DNA of 64,000 nt from positions 372,001 through 436,000 of the forward strand of contig CAJNDS010002119.1 of assembly GCA_905221605.1 (NCBI GenBank). Reading direction: 5' to 3'. The DNA comes from Symbiodinium natans. Taxonomy: Eukaryota > Sar > Dinophyceae > Suessiales > Symbiodiniaceae. Each line of letters opens with the position of its first letter. Position 1 is the first letter of the stretch. The notes under the pieces are model-generated. The model made no database searches. It saw nothing but the letters and a program-made list of their open reading frames with translations, and was not told the DNA's origin. The translations under genes were made by a program, and so were the position numbers. Positions 13,501-26,900 of the stretch are shown one piece after another.

Positions 13501-14847
13501 GCCCACACTCCCCGAGCCAAACCTTAGATGTGTCCCGCCACAAAGGTGCGTTGGCATCATGGGCACCTGCAACTCTTGTGCAGCCGACAAGGAACTGCGG
13601 GGCCCGCCAGGTGATGAGTCCTTCGCGCCTCAGAGTTTCGCAGGGTTTCGCAGGGTTTTGGAGGGTTTGTGAGTGCGACGGCGGTGTGCTGCGAATGCTT
13701 CCTTGTTAGAATGGAGGAGGGGTGGCGGTCCGCACAACGGGGGGAGGGGGCAGGGGGGAGCGTGCGCAACACTGTATGCACTTCTGACCTGCCTCGTTTG
13801 GTGTTCGGTGCGGCATCTCCGATGCGAGTTGACGTTGCTTGGGAGGCATCGAAAGCAGGGCATGGGTCCCCAAGAAACGTGGATGGGGCACACCAGGTGC
13901 AAGAGCTCTATGCGGCACACGTGTGGCACACTTGTAACACCCAAGCAGCCCCTGAACCTCACGGAGCGGTCTACTGTGTCTATTGTTTGTGTTGGCGGCA
14001 TGGAGTGCAGGATTCGCATCAGCTGATCATGGACCTCAGCAGGTTGCCCGAGATTTGGTCGCGTTTGAGCCTTTACGAGATGGGTTTCTGAAACCGCGAT
14101 CCTCCCCCAAGCCGAGGAAAAAGCCGTGCCTGTCGATCCGCTTCTCAACCTGGGCGACTGCCTCTTTGATGACAAGGCGGCGTTTTGATCTCTGAGTCCG
14201 ATTAGAGGAATACGGAGGACCAAAGGAGTCACCACATAAAAGCTCGAAAAGTGCCTTAAGCTCCACAATGGTCCAAGCCTCTGAAGCTTGAAGAGCTCAA
14301 GGCCCGAAGCCCTTCACCTGCGCGCCAAAAGCAGAAACCAACTCCAATCCCTAGCAACTATTGCTGGCCATACGCTGGCTGTACAAGGCAGAGAAGAGTA
14401 TGTGCAGCACCTCGCAATCCCGATCCGGTCCCTCTGTGTAGGTTGAACTTGCCCGGAATTTCGGGAAGTTGGGGTGTGGCAGTTTAGCGCGCTTAGGTTT
14501 TGGGGGTTCCCAAAGGGATCAAAGGTTACCGAGCGGCTACGCTTCGAAGGTCACACAAACTCTGCTCAAACGCAGATCAGGGGTGTTCGTCCGACTCCTG
14601 AAAGCCGCCGTGAAACCTTGTGGCCCCAAGCCATGTGCCGTGAGAGAAGATACAGTGTGGGCCAAAGGAGGAAGACATTCTTGTTGGCTTTCCTGCCGTC
14701 TTCATCTTGAAGGGTGTTTGCTTTAAGGTGCGATTTTGTTGTCCGAGCCCAACATAGGGTTTGGGGCTTAAAGCTTTGCAGCCGGACCCACCGAGGAATC
14801 GATTCTTTCTGCTGGGGAGGGGGGGGGTGGGGAGCCTTGGGAGAGAG
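10574..14847. other. Intron or intergenic DNA, possible unassigned exons
   Basis: Protein-like islands occur near 12225 and 12800 (RFDIELSRIFSLEDSGVF), but their frame and boundaries are not convincing. The first GSIII exon should lie in the last part of this stretch. Confidence 0.4.
14111..14172 (+). CDS. Possible exon
   Basis: Reads EEKAVPVDPLLNLGDCLFDD then KAA after ccaag/ccgag. No family recognised. Confidence 0.25.
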
Positions 14848-14902
14848 TTGTCGGAGGTCATGTCCGAGACGCTACCCAGAGACGTCATGCAGCGCTACCA
14901 GG
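14848..14902 (+). CDS. GSIII exon (most upstream recognised)
   Basis: Reads [18 protein letters not shown], which fits the N-terminal 'vMs..Lp.dv...' stretch of the family. The 5' boundary is uncertain (several AG choices at 14841-14847), and the initiator exon lies upstream and was not found. Confidence 0.65.
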
Positions 14903-17900
14903 CGCCCTGAGCAGAGAACCTTATTGTCCGAAGGAGGAGGTGCTTGCTGGAAGTGTTCGTTTCGGTTACAACTTACAACCCAGTGACAGTTTCGCAGGGA
15001 GCATTTCGGGTTGAGGGATGGGCTCCGAGAGGCGGATGTTGGGATAGCGGTGCACACGATGGCAATGCGTGTTTCATGTACATATGTCTACACGCAAGAG
15101 CTTGTTTCCCGAAGGAGTGCCTGATCACCGGAGAACCCACCACGGAGAAGGAGTGCCAAGTTTGACTCTCCCCCACACGTGCGACGGCTGAGTGTCAGAG
15201 ACATCACGAGCCTCCTCTCTGAAGCTGCAGGGTTCAGCCAGTGCCCCGTCAAGCAAAGCGCAGCAGCCTCAAACCTTGTCCCCATCAGTCAAAGCTTCAT
15301 TCCCAACGGCTCCCCAGCCTTGGTCCTAGGCCCCGAAGCCTTGTACCTTGCACTTTGAACCACTGCAGCTGCAGCCAGTCACACCCTCCCCCCCCACTCC
15401 CGTGTCCGTTAACCGATGCTAGACCTCCTGAGCTCTGCAGGGTTTACGGGTCTATGTGGTGTTCGGGGTTCCAGCGATGCAGCAGTACTAGCTGGTATAC
15501 CTCACACATCCTCACATGCACACACATACCATCACATACCTCTCAACCCTCCTGAGACCAGGACCAGAAGGTCATTGCGGACCTTCTTTTCCAGTGGGCT
15601 CGTGAGCGAGGAGCGATTGACTTCGCTCATTGGTTCTTCCCGCTGCGAGGTGCGGTGCAGGGTTGTCAGATTTTGTAGCCAGCTACAGAGCCCCTACGGT
15701 TCCAAAAAGGGTTAACGAGGGGATCTCCGGGCACCGTGGTCTCAGCTGGGCCTCATTTGCTTCTGTTGGCGTACATCGTGACTCCAAGAGGCTTTGCAAT
15801 TTGGAAAAGAACGCTGGCCTCCAACCGCCATAATCTCAACAGCGCCCATATAAATATATATATATATATATATGTATGTATCCTCGAGCTGAAGAACCCT
15901 GAACCCCAAAGCCCTCCCAAGCCCTGAATCTGAAAGCCAGTCGGAGGTGGAGGTGGGGCCGTGGGCGGTATGCTGGGCGCGTACAAGCAGGCATCATGGG
16001 ATTTTCGACATCTCGAAAGTTTGGTGTGAGCGATTCTTTTCGTGAAGGAAGGTTGGAATCGAGCAGGATTGGTTGATTGGTTCTTCGCAGGCGGGAAAGT
16101 GTGCCATAGGAAGCAATTGCTGAAAAGCGGAGACGATCGAAGAAGTGTGGCGGCGGGGCGGGGGGGGGGGGGGGAAGTAGTAACGAGTGCTGTGGGGTGA
16201 ACTCGGACTCGGCACGCCAGTTGTGGGAGGCCATCCTCTACTTAGCCTCAACGATATTCTTGGTGCTTGGCCCGGCTAGCATGCTTAGCATGATTTGCTG
16301 GATCGTGCGGCATGAGAGGTAGGAGCAAGTAGGGTTAAGAGACAGAAGAAGACGCAGATACAGACAGCAAGTGACAGAGAGCGCGAGGAGAGAGGGGTTT
16401 TGGCGCTGGAGCCTGGCAACACTAATGTAGGGGGGGGCTTAGCGGCTTAGCGGTTTTGTTGTTTTTTGGGGGGGCCCCCAACGGGGAGGACACGCTGATG
16501 GACCTGGACTTTGGCTCCAAGTTCACCACGAAGCCGATGAAGGCCAGGAGGATTTGAGCAGAAGCCTCCCTGAATTCAGATGGGCTTGAGGGGAATTCTT
16601 TTCCTGGTGCTGTGGGAGTTCGGCAGGCCCCAGGTTGCTTGGACCCCAAGTTCTTCCAAGCTGAGAGCCTTGAGGGGCCTAAGTCTACGGACTGCATCAA
16701 CGGGGAATGTCTCGAGGCGTGCCTCCCAGCCGAGCGCCTCTTCCAGGGCGAGACAGACGGCTCCTCCTTCCCGAACGGCGGCGCCTGGCCTCCGATCTTA
16801 AGGGGTTTCGGATATTTCAGATATTTCAGGGATCCGGGATGCTACCAAAGCCTGGCTCCTCACTACCCACAGAGAATTTCACTCCTGCAGCCCAGCAGTG
16901 CAAACCTTCAAAAGTAGCCAAGCCAGCTCAACTGGCAGAAGGGAGCAAAGGGAACTGGGCTGCAGAGCTGCTTCGCCCTTGGACCCCAAGATGCCCTCCA
17001 TTCGTCCATTCGAGGCCTCCGTGTGACGCACTCCGCCGCGGCTTTCACCACCTGGGACCGATCCTCCCCCCCCTTCGTGATGAGCCCCTTCCTGTTTAGT
17101 CCGTTGCGTCCTGCTGGGGGATCAGTATTTGAATGTGTTCAAAGGGTGGTGAGGTTGAGGGCTTTGGGGTTCAAGTTGTTCTCATGGACTGACAGCACGG
17201 GTCTGTCGTGCTGTCCATGTACCGGTGCGAGACCGCAGCATCCTGCGCTACACTTGCCCGAATTGCTCCCAAGCCCAGCGACACCGCACGATTCCGAAGT
17301 CCCCAAATCCATCCGACTGCCAAGCCGCTCAGGAACAAGACGCTCTACATTCCCTGTGGCGTCCTCGGAACATGGCGAGGGCGCTTTTTTGAGGAGAAAT
17401 GCAGCTTGAGGGGCGGCATCGATGAGAGATGTAAGTCCTGGACTGGCAGTGATACCACCTCACGACAATCTTGATTTGAGGGTTTTCGTCGGAAGCGGTT
17501 CCCCTTTCCCTCCGGGGAGTTGCCGAGTTCTTTGCATGAAGTTTCGGGATTGGAGAAGCGCTTCTTGCAAGGTGCCTTCATCACGCACTTCGGGAAATGC
17601 ATCGACGAGAAGACGCCTCTGCTGCGCTCCATGGACGCCGTGAAGACCCACGGACGCTGCGAAAGCTTTGGGGGGCACCTCCCGAGCCCGAACTCGCCCT
17701 GAACAAGCCCTTTCAAAGCCCTGAAGAGCACACGCGCAGGCCCTTGAGTCTGTGCCTCGCACACAGAGGGGCCTCTGAGGGGTGGATACACAAGGTGCCA
17801 CGCCAAACCCTGCGAGCCCCTAAAGGCCCCTTGATATCTTCCTTGTCAAAGCCGTGGCCCCTGGGCCTTGCAAGGACTGCGCCTGCTGAAGGCAACCGGC

Positions 17901-20900
17901 CTGGGCAAGGATGCGCAGACCATCCACAGCTGCCCCCGTACATTCAGCAACGCTCCGTTTTCTGTGCTTCGGATTTTGGAGATTCTGGCCTGATGGGCTC
18001 CGGGGCCGGTCTTGTATGTCGCCCAAAGCCCCAAAGCCCGGAAACCCCAGATCGAAGGTGGACGCTCAAGCCCTGTGCAAACAAGGACCAAGACCACAGA
18101 AGGACGCTGTATTCCACGTCAAAACCCCAAGCATCCCCAAAGCTTTAAAACCATTTTCCCTATCAGAGCACTCCAGGCTTCTTGGGCTGGGAGCAGGAAT
18201 TCTTCGTGGTCAAAGCTGAGCACTTCAAGGCCTGCGATTCTTTTGTACCCCCCATGAACAGTCAGAATTTCCACACGGAGAGTCCTCCAACTCCCTGCCG
18301 TCCCGAAGCCCGAAGATCCTGACGCTTCAGCCAGCTTTGCGTTCCAGTTTCGCAGGCGCGGCCCGACCTGGTCAACACCGGAAGGACGCTGTTCGGAAAG
18401 CTGCCCACACGCCGCTTTGCGCCGTCGAACGTGTGTGCTTGTAGGTTTTTTTGCAGTGCAGGGGTTCTGTTTGGGGTTTTTGTTCTGGTCTTTGGGGGGT
18501 TGCTTCTGCAGGTGTTGGGTGTTGTCCTTGCTTGCTTTTCACGGGCTCTCTGCTTGTCCGGTGCTTGAGATCGAGGCCATCAGCAGGGTGACCTGAACTA
18601 CTTCCAGCCCATGCCCGGGAATGTGCAGTCGCTCAGCAAGATTAGGACAGCTCAGGGGTCAGGAGAGCTTTGCAGGATTTATCCATTCAGCTCAGGAGGG
18701 TTTCGGCTTTGGGTAGTTTGAGGATGTTGGGGTGGGTTGCCTTCAACCGGAGGTGCCTTCCCTCCCGCAGCTCAGGCTGTTGCTCGATCGGGCCCAGGCC
18801 GCGATGATCAAGGTCGGATGCCCCATGGCAGTGAAGCACAACGAGGCCAGTCGCTTCAGCATCCCCCTAAGGCCGATCCATACGAAGCAGTGTTTACATT
18901 ACTGTTATTGGTGATGGTATATGTGGTGGTTCCTTGCCATTCTTGGTGAGATGTATGCATGTATGTATGTATGTATGCATGCATGCATGTATGTATGTAT
19001 GTATGTATGTATGTACGTATGTACGTATGTACGTATGTACGCATGTACGTATGTACGTATGTACGTATGTACGTATGTACGTATGTACACATGTACATTT
19101 CCTTGCTTGGGGGGTACTCGCAATACAAGTCCGACCGCACTAAAACCTTGGGCCCTTAAACGGCGGATTTGATGGGGGCTCAGAGGCGGGCGCTTCACCT
19201 TTGAACGCTTTGCTTTCCCCCGTGGGCTGAACTAGCCTCAGTTTACAGGATTAGACACTAAAGTTGGAGCTCGGAGGCTTGCAGAGGGCTCAGGAACCGA
19301 GGCCCCCAGAGTGCCCCGACGAATTGGCACGAAAACCCTCCTTTCACAACGCAGGTGGCACCGGGTCAGCACGAGATGTCTCCGGTCTTCCGGACAGCCG
19401 GCAGCTGAGTTGTGTTGTTTTGCGTGTCTCTGCGAGTTGTGTTGTGTGTGTTGTGTGTGTGTGTGTGTGTGTTTTGTTCGGGCGCCGTTTCCAGCACATG
19501 TTTACTAGCTTCAAAACGAAACGCGAAGCCTTAGACTCCTCCAATTCGTTGTGCAAAGCCAAGCACAGAAAACGTGCAGGATGAATGAAATTCTATGTCT
19601 GCATTGCAAAGGGTGGTAGGAAGGATTTTTGTAGGCATGGTAGTTCAAGCTCTTTTCGGGTTTGGTAGGTCAGGCTTGAGGCTTTCAGGAGTGTGGCTGT
19701 GCCATTCGGCTTGGACTGGACAGACCATGCAAGGCGAACGTGTCCTGCGACAGCAATGTGCTTTTCATGGAGGTGCGGCGGACATCGGCACCTTGCCGAT
19801 TGTGGGGTTTCCGAAATGGTTTCGGTCTCACATGATTGCATGCTCGGTGCATCTTGAAGCTCAGAGCCCCTAAGCCCCTAAGCCCCTAAGCCCTAAACCT
19901 TCAATGCCCACCTAGCTTCACACCCCAAGCAAAGTCCATGCCATGGCCTATGATTGAATCAGGCTTCACTTAAACCTCCATCCTGAGGCATTCGCGCCTC
20001 TCGCCTGGGTATGCCTAAGCCTACTCCCTAGACCCCCCCCCCAAGCACAATCAGAAAGCCTTGGGCCTCAGAGACGGCACCAAGTCCGTCACCAGTGAAG
20101 TCTCAACACTTGCTTTTGCAGCTTTGTTTTACGCAGCGCTTCTCCCTATGCAAGAAGCGCTCTCTGAAGCCCTACGACGCTACGAAAACACGACTCCGAG
20201 ACTCCCCTTCTGGCAGGTGATGAACCGGGAAGCTGCGAAGCTCGGCTTGCAGGCCTCCGGAGCCCCTGTGTGCATCTCCAAACCAGGTTCTCATGGGCGC
20301 CTCAGACAGTTAATCCGGTTAGACCAGCCCCCACACATGCTCTCAACGCACGTTTCAGGGCGTTGTCTCCCTCCACCGCCAGGTTCTTTTCCATGAGAAG
20401 CCCTTTGCGGGCATCAACGGCAGTGGCAAGCATGCCAATTGGTCCATCGGAACGGACACAGGCTTGAGTCCCACTTTGAGAAGAGCATGTCCGTGTTTAG
20501 GGGGCCGTTATGCTCGGGTTCTGGAGGGGGAAAAGGCCTCCCAAAAGGTGTTGTGTGAGCCTCTCGCATCGAAAGAACAGAGGGCAGTTGCAGCTCTGGG
20601 GCTTAGAGCTTGCTGGTTGCTGGGAGAGGCCTCAACTTCTTCTACCCTGGCAAGAACGAAGAGGGCGTGAAGCTCTTTGTGACCGGCATCGCCTGCCTCA
20701 CGCCCCCCGGTCTTGTCAACCCTGAAAGGCCTTCGCGCAGCCACGTATCAAGCCCTAGGTTTGCCCCCCCCCCCCTTGCAAATTCCAAGAGGATAGTGTA
20801 GGGCCCCCAGGATGTCCATCTCACCACCGAGCCTTCTGCCTTGCCATGCCTAGAGCCCCAAAGTCTTCTGACCCTGCAGGGGTCTAAGTTGGAAAACAGG

Positions 20901-23900
20901 TCCCAGGGCCAATCTTCCCCGAGCGTAACACCGAACCCTGAACCCCTTGCATCCCTAAACAAGCCTAAGGACCCCAATTCCTCGACACCTTTCAAGTAGC
21001 CCCAGAGGGGCTTGAGGGGCTGTACGGGCTTAGGAGCTTTAAGGGCTTTAGGGGCTGTTTAGGGCTTTAGGGTTGTAGGGGTTTAGGGTTTAGGATTCGG
21101 ACAGCTGAGAAAATTGTTGGCTTAACTCATCGGGTTCAGCGAAGGCACTCGTTGGTCCAGCATGTGTGTTTCAGGCTACAGCCTGGATACTCCGTCCCCA
21201 CCACACCTTGCACGGCCAAAGGCCCTCCTGTGTAAGGCCATTGGGCTGGAAGTAGGGGTGTGGCTCCTAAACCCTCGAACCTTTTTGAGGTATGGCCTGG
21301 CCCAGTACAATGAGCTCGTTCGCTGCACGGTGGCCTCTGCAGGTAACGACCACCGCCTGGGTGCTCAGGCGCTTCGGGAGATTGTTGTTGTGTATGTATA
21401 CTACTATTCATATCATGATCAGTGTTATTATATATATATATATGGGCGTCCGCCTATTGCGGTTCCCCTTATTTTTTTAGGTTTACATAAATGTATATAT
21501 TTTAACCCTAAACCATCGTTATAACCACAGCAACAAGTCGATGATGATGTAGGTACCCCAAACCTATAGGGTTAAGTTTGACAGGTTTAGGGCTTCAGAT
21601 TCAGGCATTTAAACGTCAGCCCGCAATGAAACCTAAACCCTAACCGTTCAACCCGATAGAGTTAAGGTTAAGCGGTTAGGGTTTAAGATTTAGGTATTTT
21701 TAAACTTTAAACCTAAACCCATAGAGATTTAACCTTAAGGGTTGAAAGTTCGGGCAGTTAAACCTTAACCCTGAACCGTTTAGGGTCAGAACCCTAAAAC
21801 CCGACAGGGCTCTACAAGGAACAAAGGTTTTGACCCTAAAGGGTGCTGAAGGTATACATGCCCAGACCTTAGGTTGTCGAACCATTGAACCCTATAGGGT
21901 TTAACGGTTTAGGTTTAAGGTTTAGGCATTACCTGTACGATAGAACCTTAAAGCCCTATAGGGCTTGGGGCTTAGATCCCTAAACCTTGAATCCCATAGG
22001 GCTATGCCTACGTTTGTAGGGCTTTCTTCCCGGTGACGCGAGAATACTGTGAGCAAATGTCCTTTTCACTACTTCCTGGGATTCAAAATATAAACAAACC
22101 ATATCGTTATATGATAGAACTCAGGTTTTGCTTATCAGGGGATGGTTGCTTGAGCTATCTTAGGTAAGGTAAGGATTTTAGGATAGAGGTTTTGTTTTGC
22201 TTATTGGGGCGTGATGGGGTTACCCTCATTTTCTTATAGGCTATTTACATGTATATAAATCAAACCCTGAACCATAGTTATAACCGCAGCAAGAAGTTAT
22301 AACCTTGTCATAAAGAAACTTCCGCAGAGCTCGTCAAATCCGATCATGATGTAGGCGCCCCAACCCTAGAGGGTCAAGGTTGACAGGTTTAGGGTTGAAG
22401 ATTGAGGCATTTAAACCTAAGCCGGCAATTCAACCTAAACCCGAACCTTTAAACCCTATAGAGTTAAGGTTTAAGGGGTTGGGGTTTAGGATTTAGGCAT
22501 TTAAAACGAAAACTCGAAAAGTTTCAATCTTAAGTGTTTGAAGTTCGGGCATTCAGACCTTAACTCTGATTCGTTTAGGGTCAGAACCGTAAAACCCTAT
22601 AGGGCTCCCAAAGGTTCGAAGATTTTAACCCTAAAGGGTACTGAAGGTATACATGCCCAGACCTTAGGTTGTCGAACCATTGAACCCTATAGGGTTTAAC
22701 GGTTTAGGTTTAAGGTTTGGGCATTAATTACCTATACAATGGAACCTTAAAACCCCAGAGCGCTTGGGGCTCAAATCCCCAAACCTTGAATCCCACAGGG
22801 TTATGCCTACGTTTGTAGCGCTTTCGTCCCGGTGACGCGAGAATACTGTGAGCAAATGTCCTGCCACTACTTCATGGGATTCAAAATATAAACAAAGAGG
22901 ATAATTCAAGTTTTGCTTATCGGGGGATGGTTGCTGAGCTATCTTAGGTAAGGTAAAGATTTTAGGATAGAGTTTTTGTTTTGCTTGAGCTATCTTAGGT
23001 AAGGTAAAGATTTTAGGATAGAGGTTTTGTTTTGCTTTTTGGGGCGTGATGGGGTTACCGTTACCCTCATTTTCTTTTATAGGCTAATTTACATGTATAT
23101 CAATCAAATCCTGAACCATAGTTATAACCGCAGCAAAAAGTTATAACCTTGTCATGTACATATATCCGCAGAGCTCGTCACTTTCACTACTTGCTGGGAT
23201 TCAACATATACACAAACTATATCGTTAAATGATGGAATTCAGGAATTGCGTATCGGGGGATGGTTGCTTGAGATATTTTAGCTAAGGTAAAGTATTTGGG
23301 ATATTTCGCTTGTTGGGGGCGTGATGGGGCTCCCCTTATTCTTATGGGTTTACGTAAGTGTATAAAAATCAAACCCTAACCCATAGTTATAACCACAGCA
23401 ATAAGTTATAACCTTGTCATATAGAAATTTCCGCAGAGCTCGTCAAATCCGATCATGATGTAGGCGCCCCAACCCTAGAGGGTTAAGGTTGACAGGTTTA
23501 GGGTTTATGATTGAGGCACTTAAACCTAAGCCGGCAATTCAACCTAAACCCGAAGCTTTAAGCCCTATAGAGTTAAAGTTTAAGAATTAGGGTTTAAGGC
23601 GCAATCCCATATAGTATACGTATACTTCTGAGCAGAAAAGATACGGGAGACACTGCTTGCGATTCAGAATATTCGGAGCAGAAAGGATACAGGGGACACT
23701 GCTTGCGAATCAGAAGTTTATGAGCAGAAAAGATGCGGTCGAGGTACCTCGGCAGGAGCACCATTAAACCATCAAACCATTAAACCAATAAACCATTAAA
23801 CCATTAAACCAATTGTTTCCCCCTTATGAAAATCCCCTAAACCATTAAACCATTAAACCATTAAACCAATGGTTTCCCCCATATGAAAATCCCTTAAACC

Positions 23901-26900
23901 ATTAAGCCATTAAGCCATTAAGCCATTAAACCATTAAACCATTAAACCATTAAATAAACCATTAAACCAATGGTTGCCCGCCATGAAAATGGTTTAATGG
24001 TTTAGGGGATTCTCATATGGGGGAAACCATTGGTTTAATGGTTTAATGGTTTAATGGTTTAATGGTTTAGGGGATTTTCATAAGGGGGAAACCATTGGTT
24101 TAATGGTTTAATGGTTTAGGGGATTTTCAGAAGGGGGAAACCATTGGTTTAATGGTTTAATGGTTTAATGGTTTAATGGTTTAGGGGATTTTCATAAGGG
24201 GGAAACCATTGGTTTAATGGTTTAATGGTTTAATGGTTTAGGGGATTTTCAGAAGGTGGAAACCATTGGTTTAATGGTTTAATGGTATGGTTTAATGGTT
24301 TAATGGTTTAGGGGGAGACCATTGGTTTAATGGTTTGAGGGATTCTTGGTTAGATGGTTTAAGGGAATGTGCAAAAAAACACAGGGGAACCGCTATAGGC
24401 GGTGACCCATATATATAATTATACATATATATAGCTTCTGCAGTGCTTGAGGGTAAGTAGCCCTGATGAATCCCTGTATAAGGGTTAATCCCAAGGGCCT
24501 CCAAAGTCCAAAACCGCCGCCGTCCTGACTAAGCCCTGAACAAACCCTAGAGCCTCAAAGCCCCAAATGCGACGTTGGGCTTGAGGGTTGATCCTCTCTT
24601 ACCCTCAATGACCCCAGACTCTGGCAGGAGGCACCGCCGGCCATCATCTCGCTCTACCCTGGCCAGGCCTCTTCCCGTTTTGCGTTCAGCACCGGCCTTT
24701 ATACTGCTGTAATAGGAGTGTTCCCAAGATAGACGGGACCCCAATAATAGCTAGCAAGGGTCATCCCTCAGTTCATGACATACGCCCTCGCCTACACCCC
24801 GCCACAACTTTCACCCAAAACTTATACCATAACCCTAACCAAAGCAACCGCCCAAACCCATAATTAACCTTATCCATTCTATAACCCAAATCATAACCAA
24901 TACCTAAACCCTGAACCTTAAAGAAAACGTCACAATACTGGCCCGAGTTTTGGAGGTTCTCATTATTGTGACGTTTTCTGGGATGCAGGGTTTAGGGGTT
25001 GGGGGGTTTAGGCTTGTCTGGGTCTAGGGTAGACAGGGTGAAAGGTTCATAGCGCCGGGGGGGGGGTCCAAGAAAAAAATTATATTTGTATATATATATA
25101 TACATATTTTTTTTCACACCCCCCCCCCTCCTCCCCCCAGGTTAAGGCCTATCTACTCTCCCTAGTGCTTTATATAAATCTCTTCTCCTCACTCTGAGGC
25201 AGTGCTCAATGGTTCCATTCCCTGATGTAGATTCCCCCAAAAAACTGTCGGTTAGGTCAGTCTGGAGTTTCAGGGTAACATGTCTGGCAGTGTGATCATG
25301 CTGAGAACGTTCGCCTCCCCGTGGCCATTTTGGCTACAAGGAGGGACGATCGTCAGGGAATTTTTCTGCTGGGGCCTGGGACTGTTATAAAGGCCAGCTC
25401 AAAGCTCGAAGCCATGTCGAGGTTTCCCCCTGTTCAGTGCTCCGCGCGCTCTGGAACCTGGTCAGGAAGACGCGGGAGGCCACTACACCCCCGGCGAAGC
25501 AGATGTTCCCGGACAGCACGGCCAGCAACCTGCTCAGCCGCAACAGAACCCACGCGACTGGACTCGCAGATACGCGATCGCCAGCACCATCAACGCCAAG
25601 ACCAAGGTCAGTGGCGGTTGACGTTTGCGTGACAATGCGCAGTCTTCCTACATTGGCAAAGCCAGAGACATGGTGACCGTGGTCACGTTTCGAATGTTAG
25701 CCATGCGCCCGCTCCTGCAGTCAGGACCTTGCGAGGAATGCTGGTGCACCCTTTCAGTTGCACGGCGTGTTTGCGCTAATGCGTGGAACCTCTTCACCTA
25801 GGTTTCCAGATGGCAGAGCTTTTGCCCCATGTACCCAAGTGGAGTTAAACAGGTGGATTTAAACAGGGCTGTGCTTGTGCTGACTGCTTTCAGATCCGAA
25901 GGTTGACGAAGGAGATGTCTTCCTTCTTGCCCGTGCTTCATCGAGAGGGCTTCCAAGACCGCTTCAGTGGTTCTGCTTAGACTTAGAAACAGTAAACTAA
26001 CAACACGTCGCGTGGTGCCGTGTCAGGAAGAATGAGTGTAGCCTTGAAGCAGCCAGCTGATTCGCGAGCTGCGCAATCAACGCAACCGGATCGGGCGTGG
26101 CCGTTCCCCGAAGCGTCAGGGAAGCGTCGCAGTCCCACCTGGGTGTGCTTGACTATGTTGTTATTGAGTGGAACGCGTTGCGCAGTCATTTTTGTGCTAC
26201 CGCATGGATTACTGTCAAGTAAAACGCACGAATTCTTCATCTGGGTTTCGGGGTGATGGGGGGGGGGAGGGAGGGGGAGGTTACGTCATGTTGCGTCCAT
26301 TGTCTTGCGCGCAGTCCTTTCGGGCTCCAGACTCCCAAAAAACACCCCTGGAGAACATAAAGCCAGGCCTAGACCCTGAGCCGGAAACTAATCCCGACCT
26401 GTTGTGGTTTTCGCATTTTAAGGTTGAACGTGTAGGGTTCCGTCATTTCCTTGCCATTTCCTTGCCAGCCAACCGTTGAGTTGGCTCTCTCTGGCAGTCT
26501 CGCTGTATATCTTGCTCCGCGTGGCAGACGAGCCGTTGCTTCCGCTGGGCCTCACTGGCCTTCAGAAGTGCTGCGAATTCGAACTCACAGACCTCTCGGC
26601 TTGTTCCTGCTGAAAGACCACCTCCTACGAGAAACCCTACCCTTGGTCCTTTCTCCGAAAGCGTGAGCTGTCAAAATCATGCTGCGCTTGTGCAGAATAT
26701 ATAAACGGCAGAATAGTACATAGAGTATGCTGTACTAATACGGTATTATTCCCTGTGCTACATACATGTTAACCACCAACCCACCTAGACAGGCTCCAAC
26801 AACGCTAACAATGCCAAAAACCAGCGTTTTTTCTGCTCGGGGCCTGATTTGGCCCAACTCGTAATGCGACGCCCGCGAATGTGCAAAAACCCGAGGTTTT

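Larger units (their letters stand above)
21430..24420. mobile_element. 3-kb TIR-bounded insertion in a GSIII intron
   Basis: The left end (21430-21470: AT repeat, then gggcgtccgcctattgcggt and tcccctt) is the near reverse complement of the right end (24383-24418: aggggaaccgctataggcgg, then tgacccatatatata). Both ends run outward into TA-rich DNA. Inside are four partial tandem copies of a 0.3-0.8 kb unit and an 8-bp-satellite palindrome. No coding capacity is visible, so it is non-autonomous at best. Confidence 0.65.

Noticed and set aside
18856..19198. Tyr/His/Thr repeat ORFs
   Set aside because: Generated by the gtatgtac microsatellite in an intron.
23762..24345. CRISPR-like array
   Set aside because: The repeats are 8-bp satellite units without unique spacers, in a palindrome, in a eukaryotic genome.
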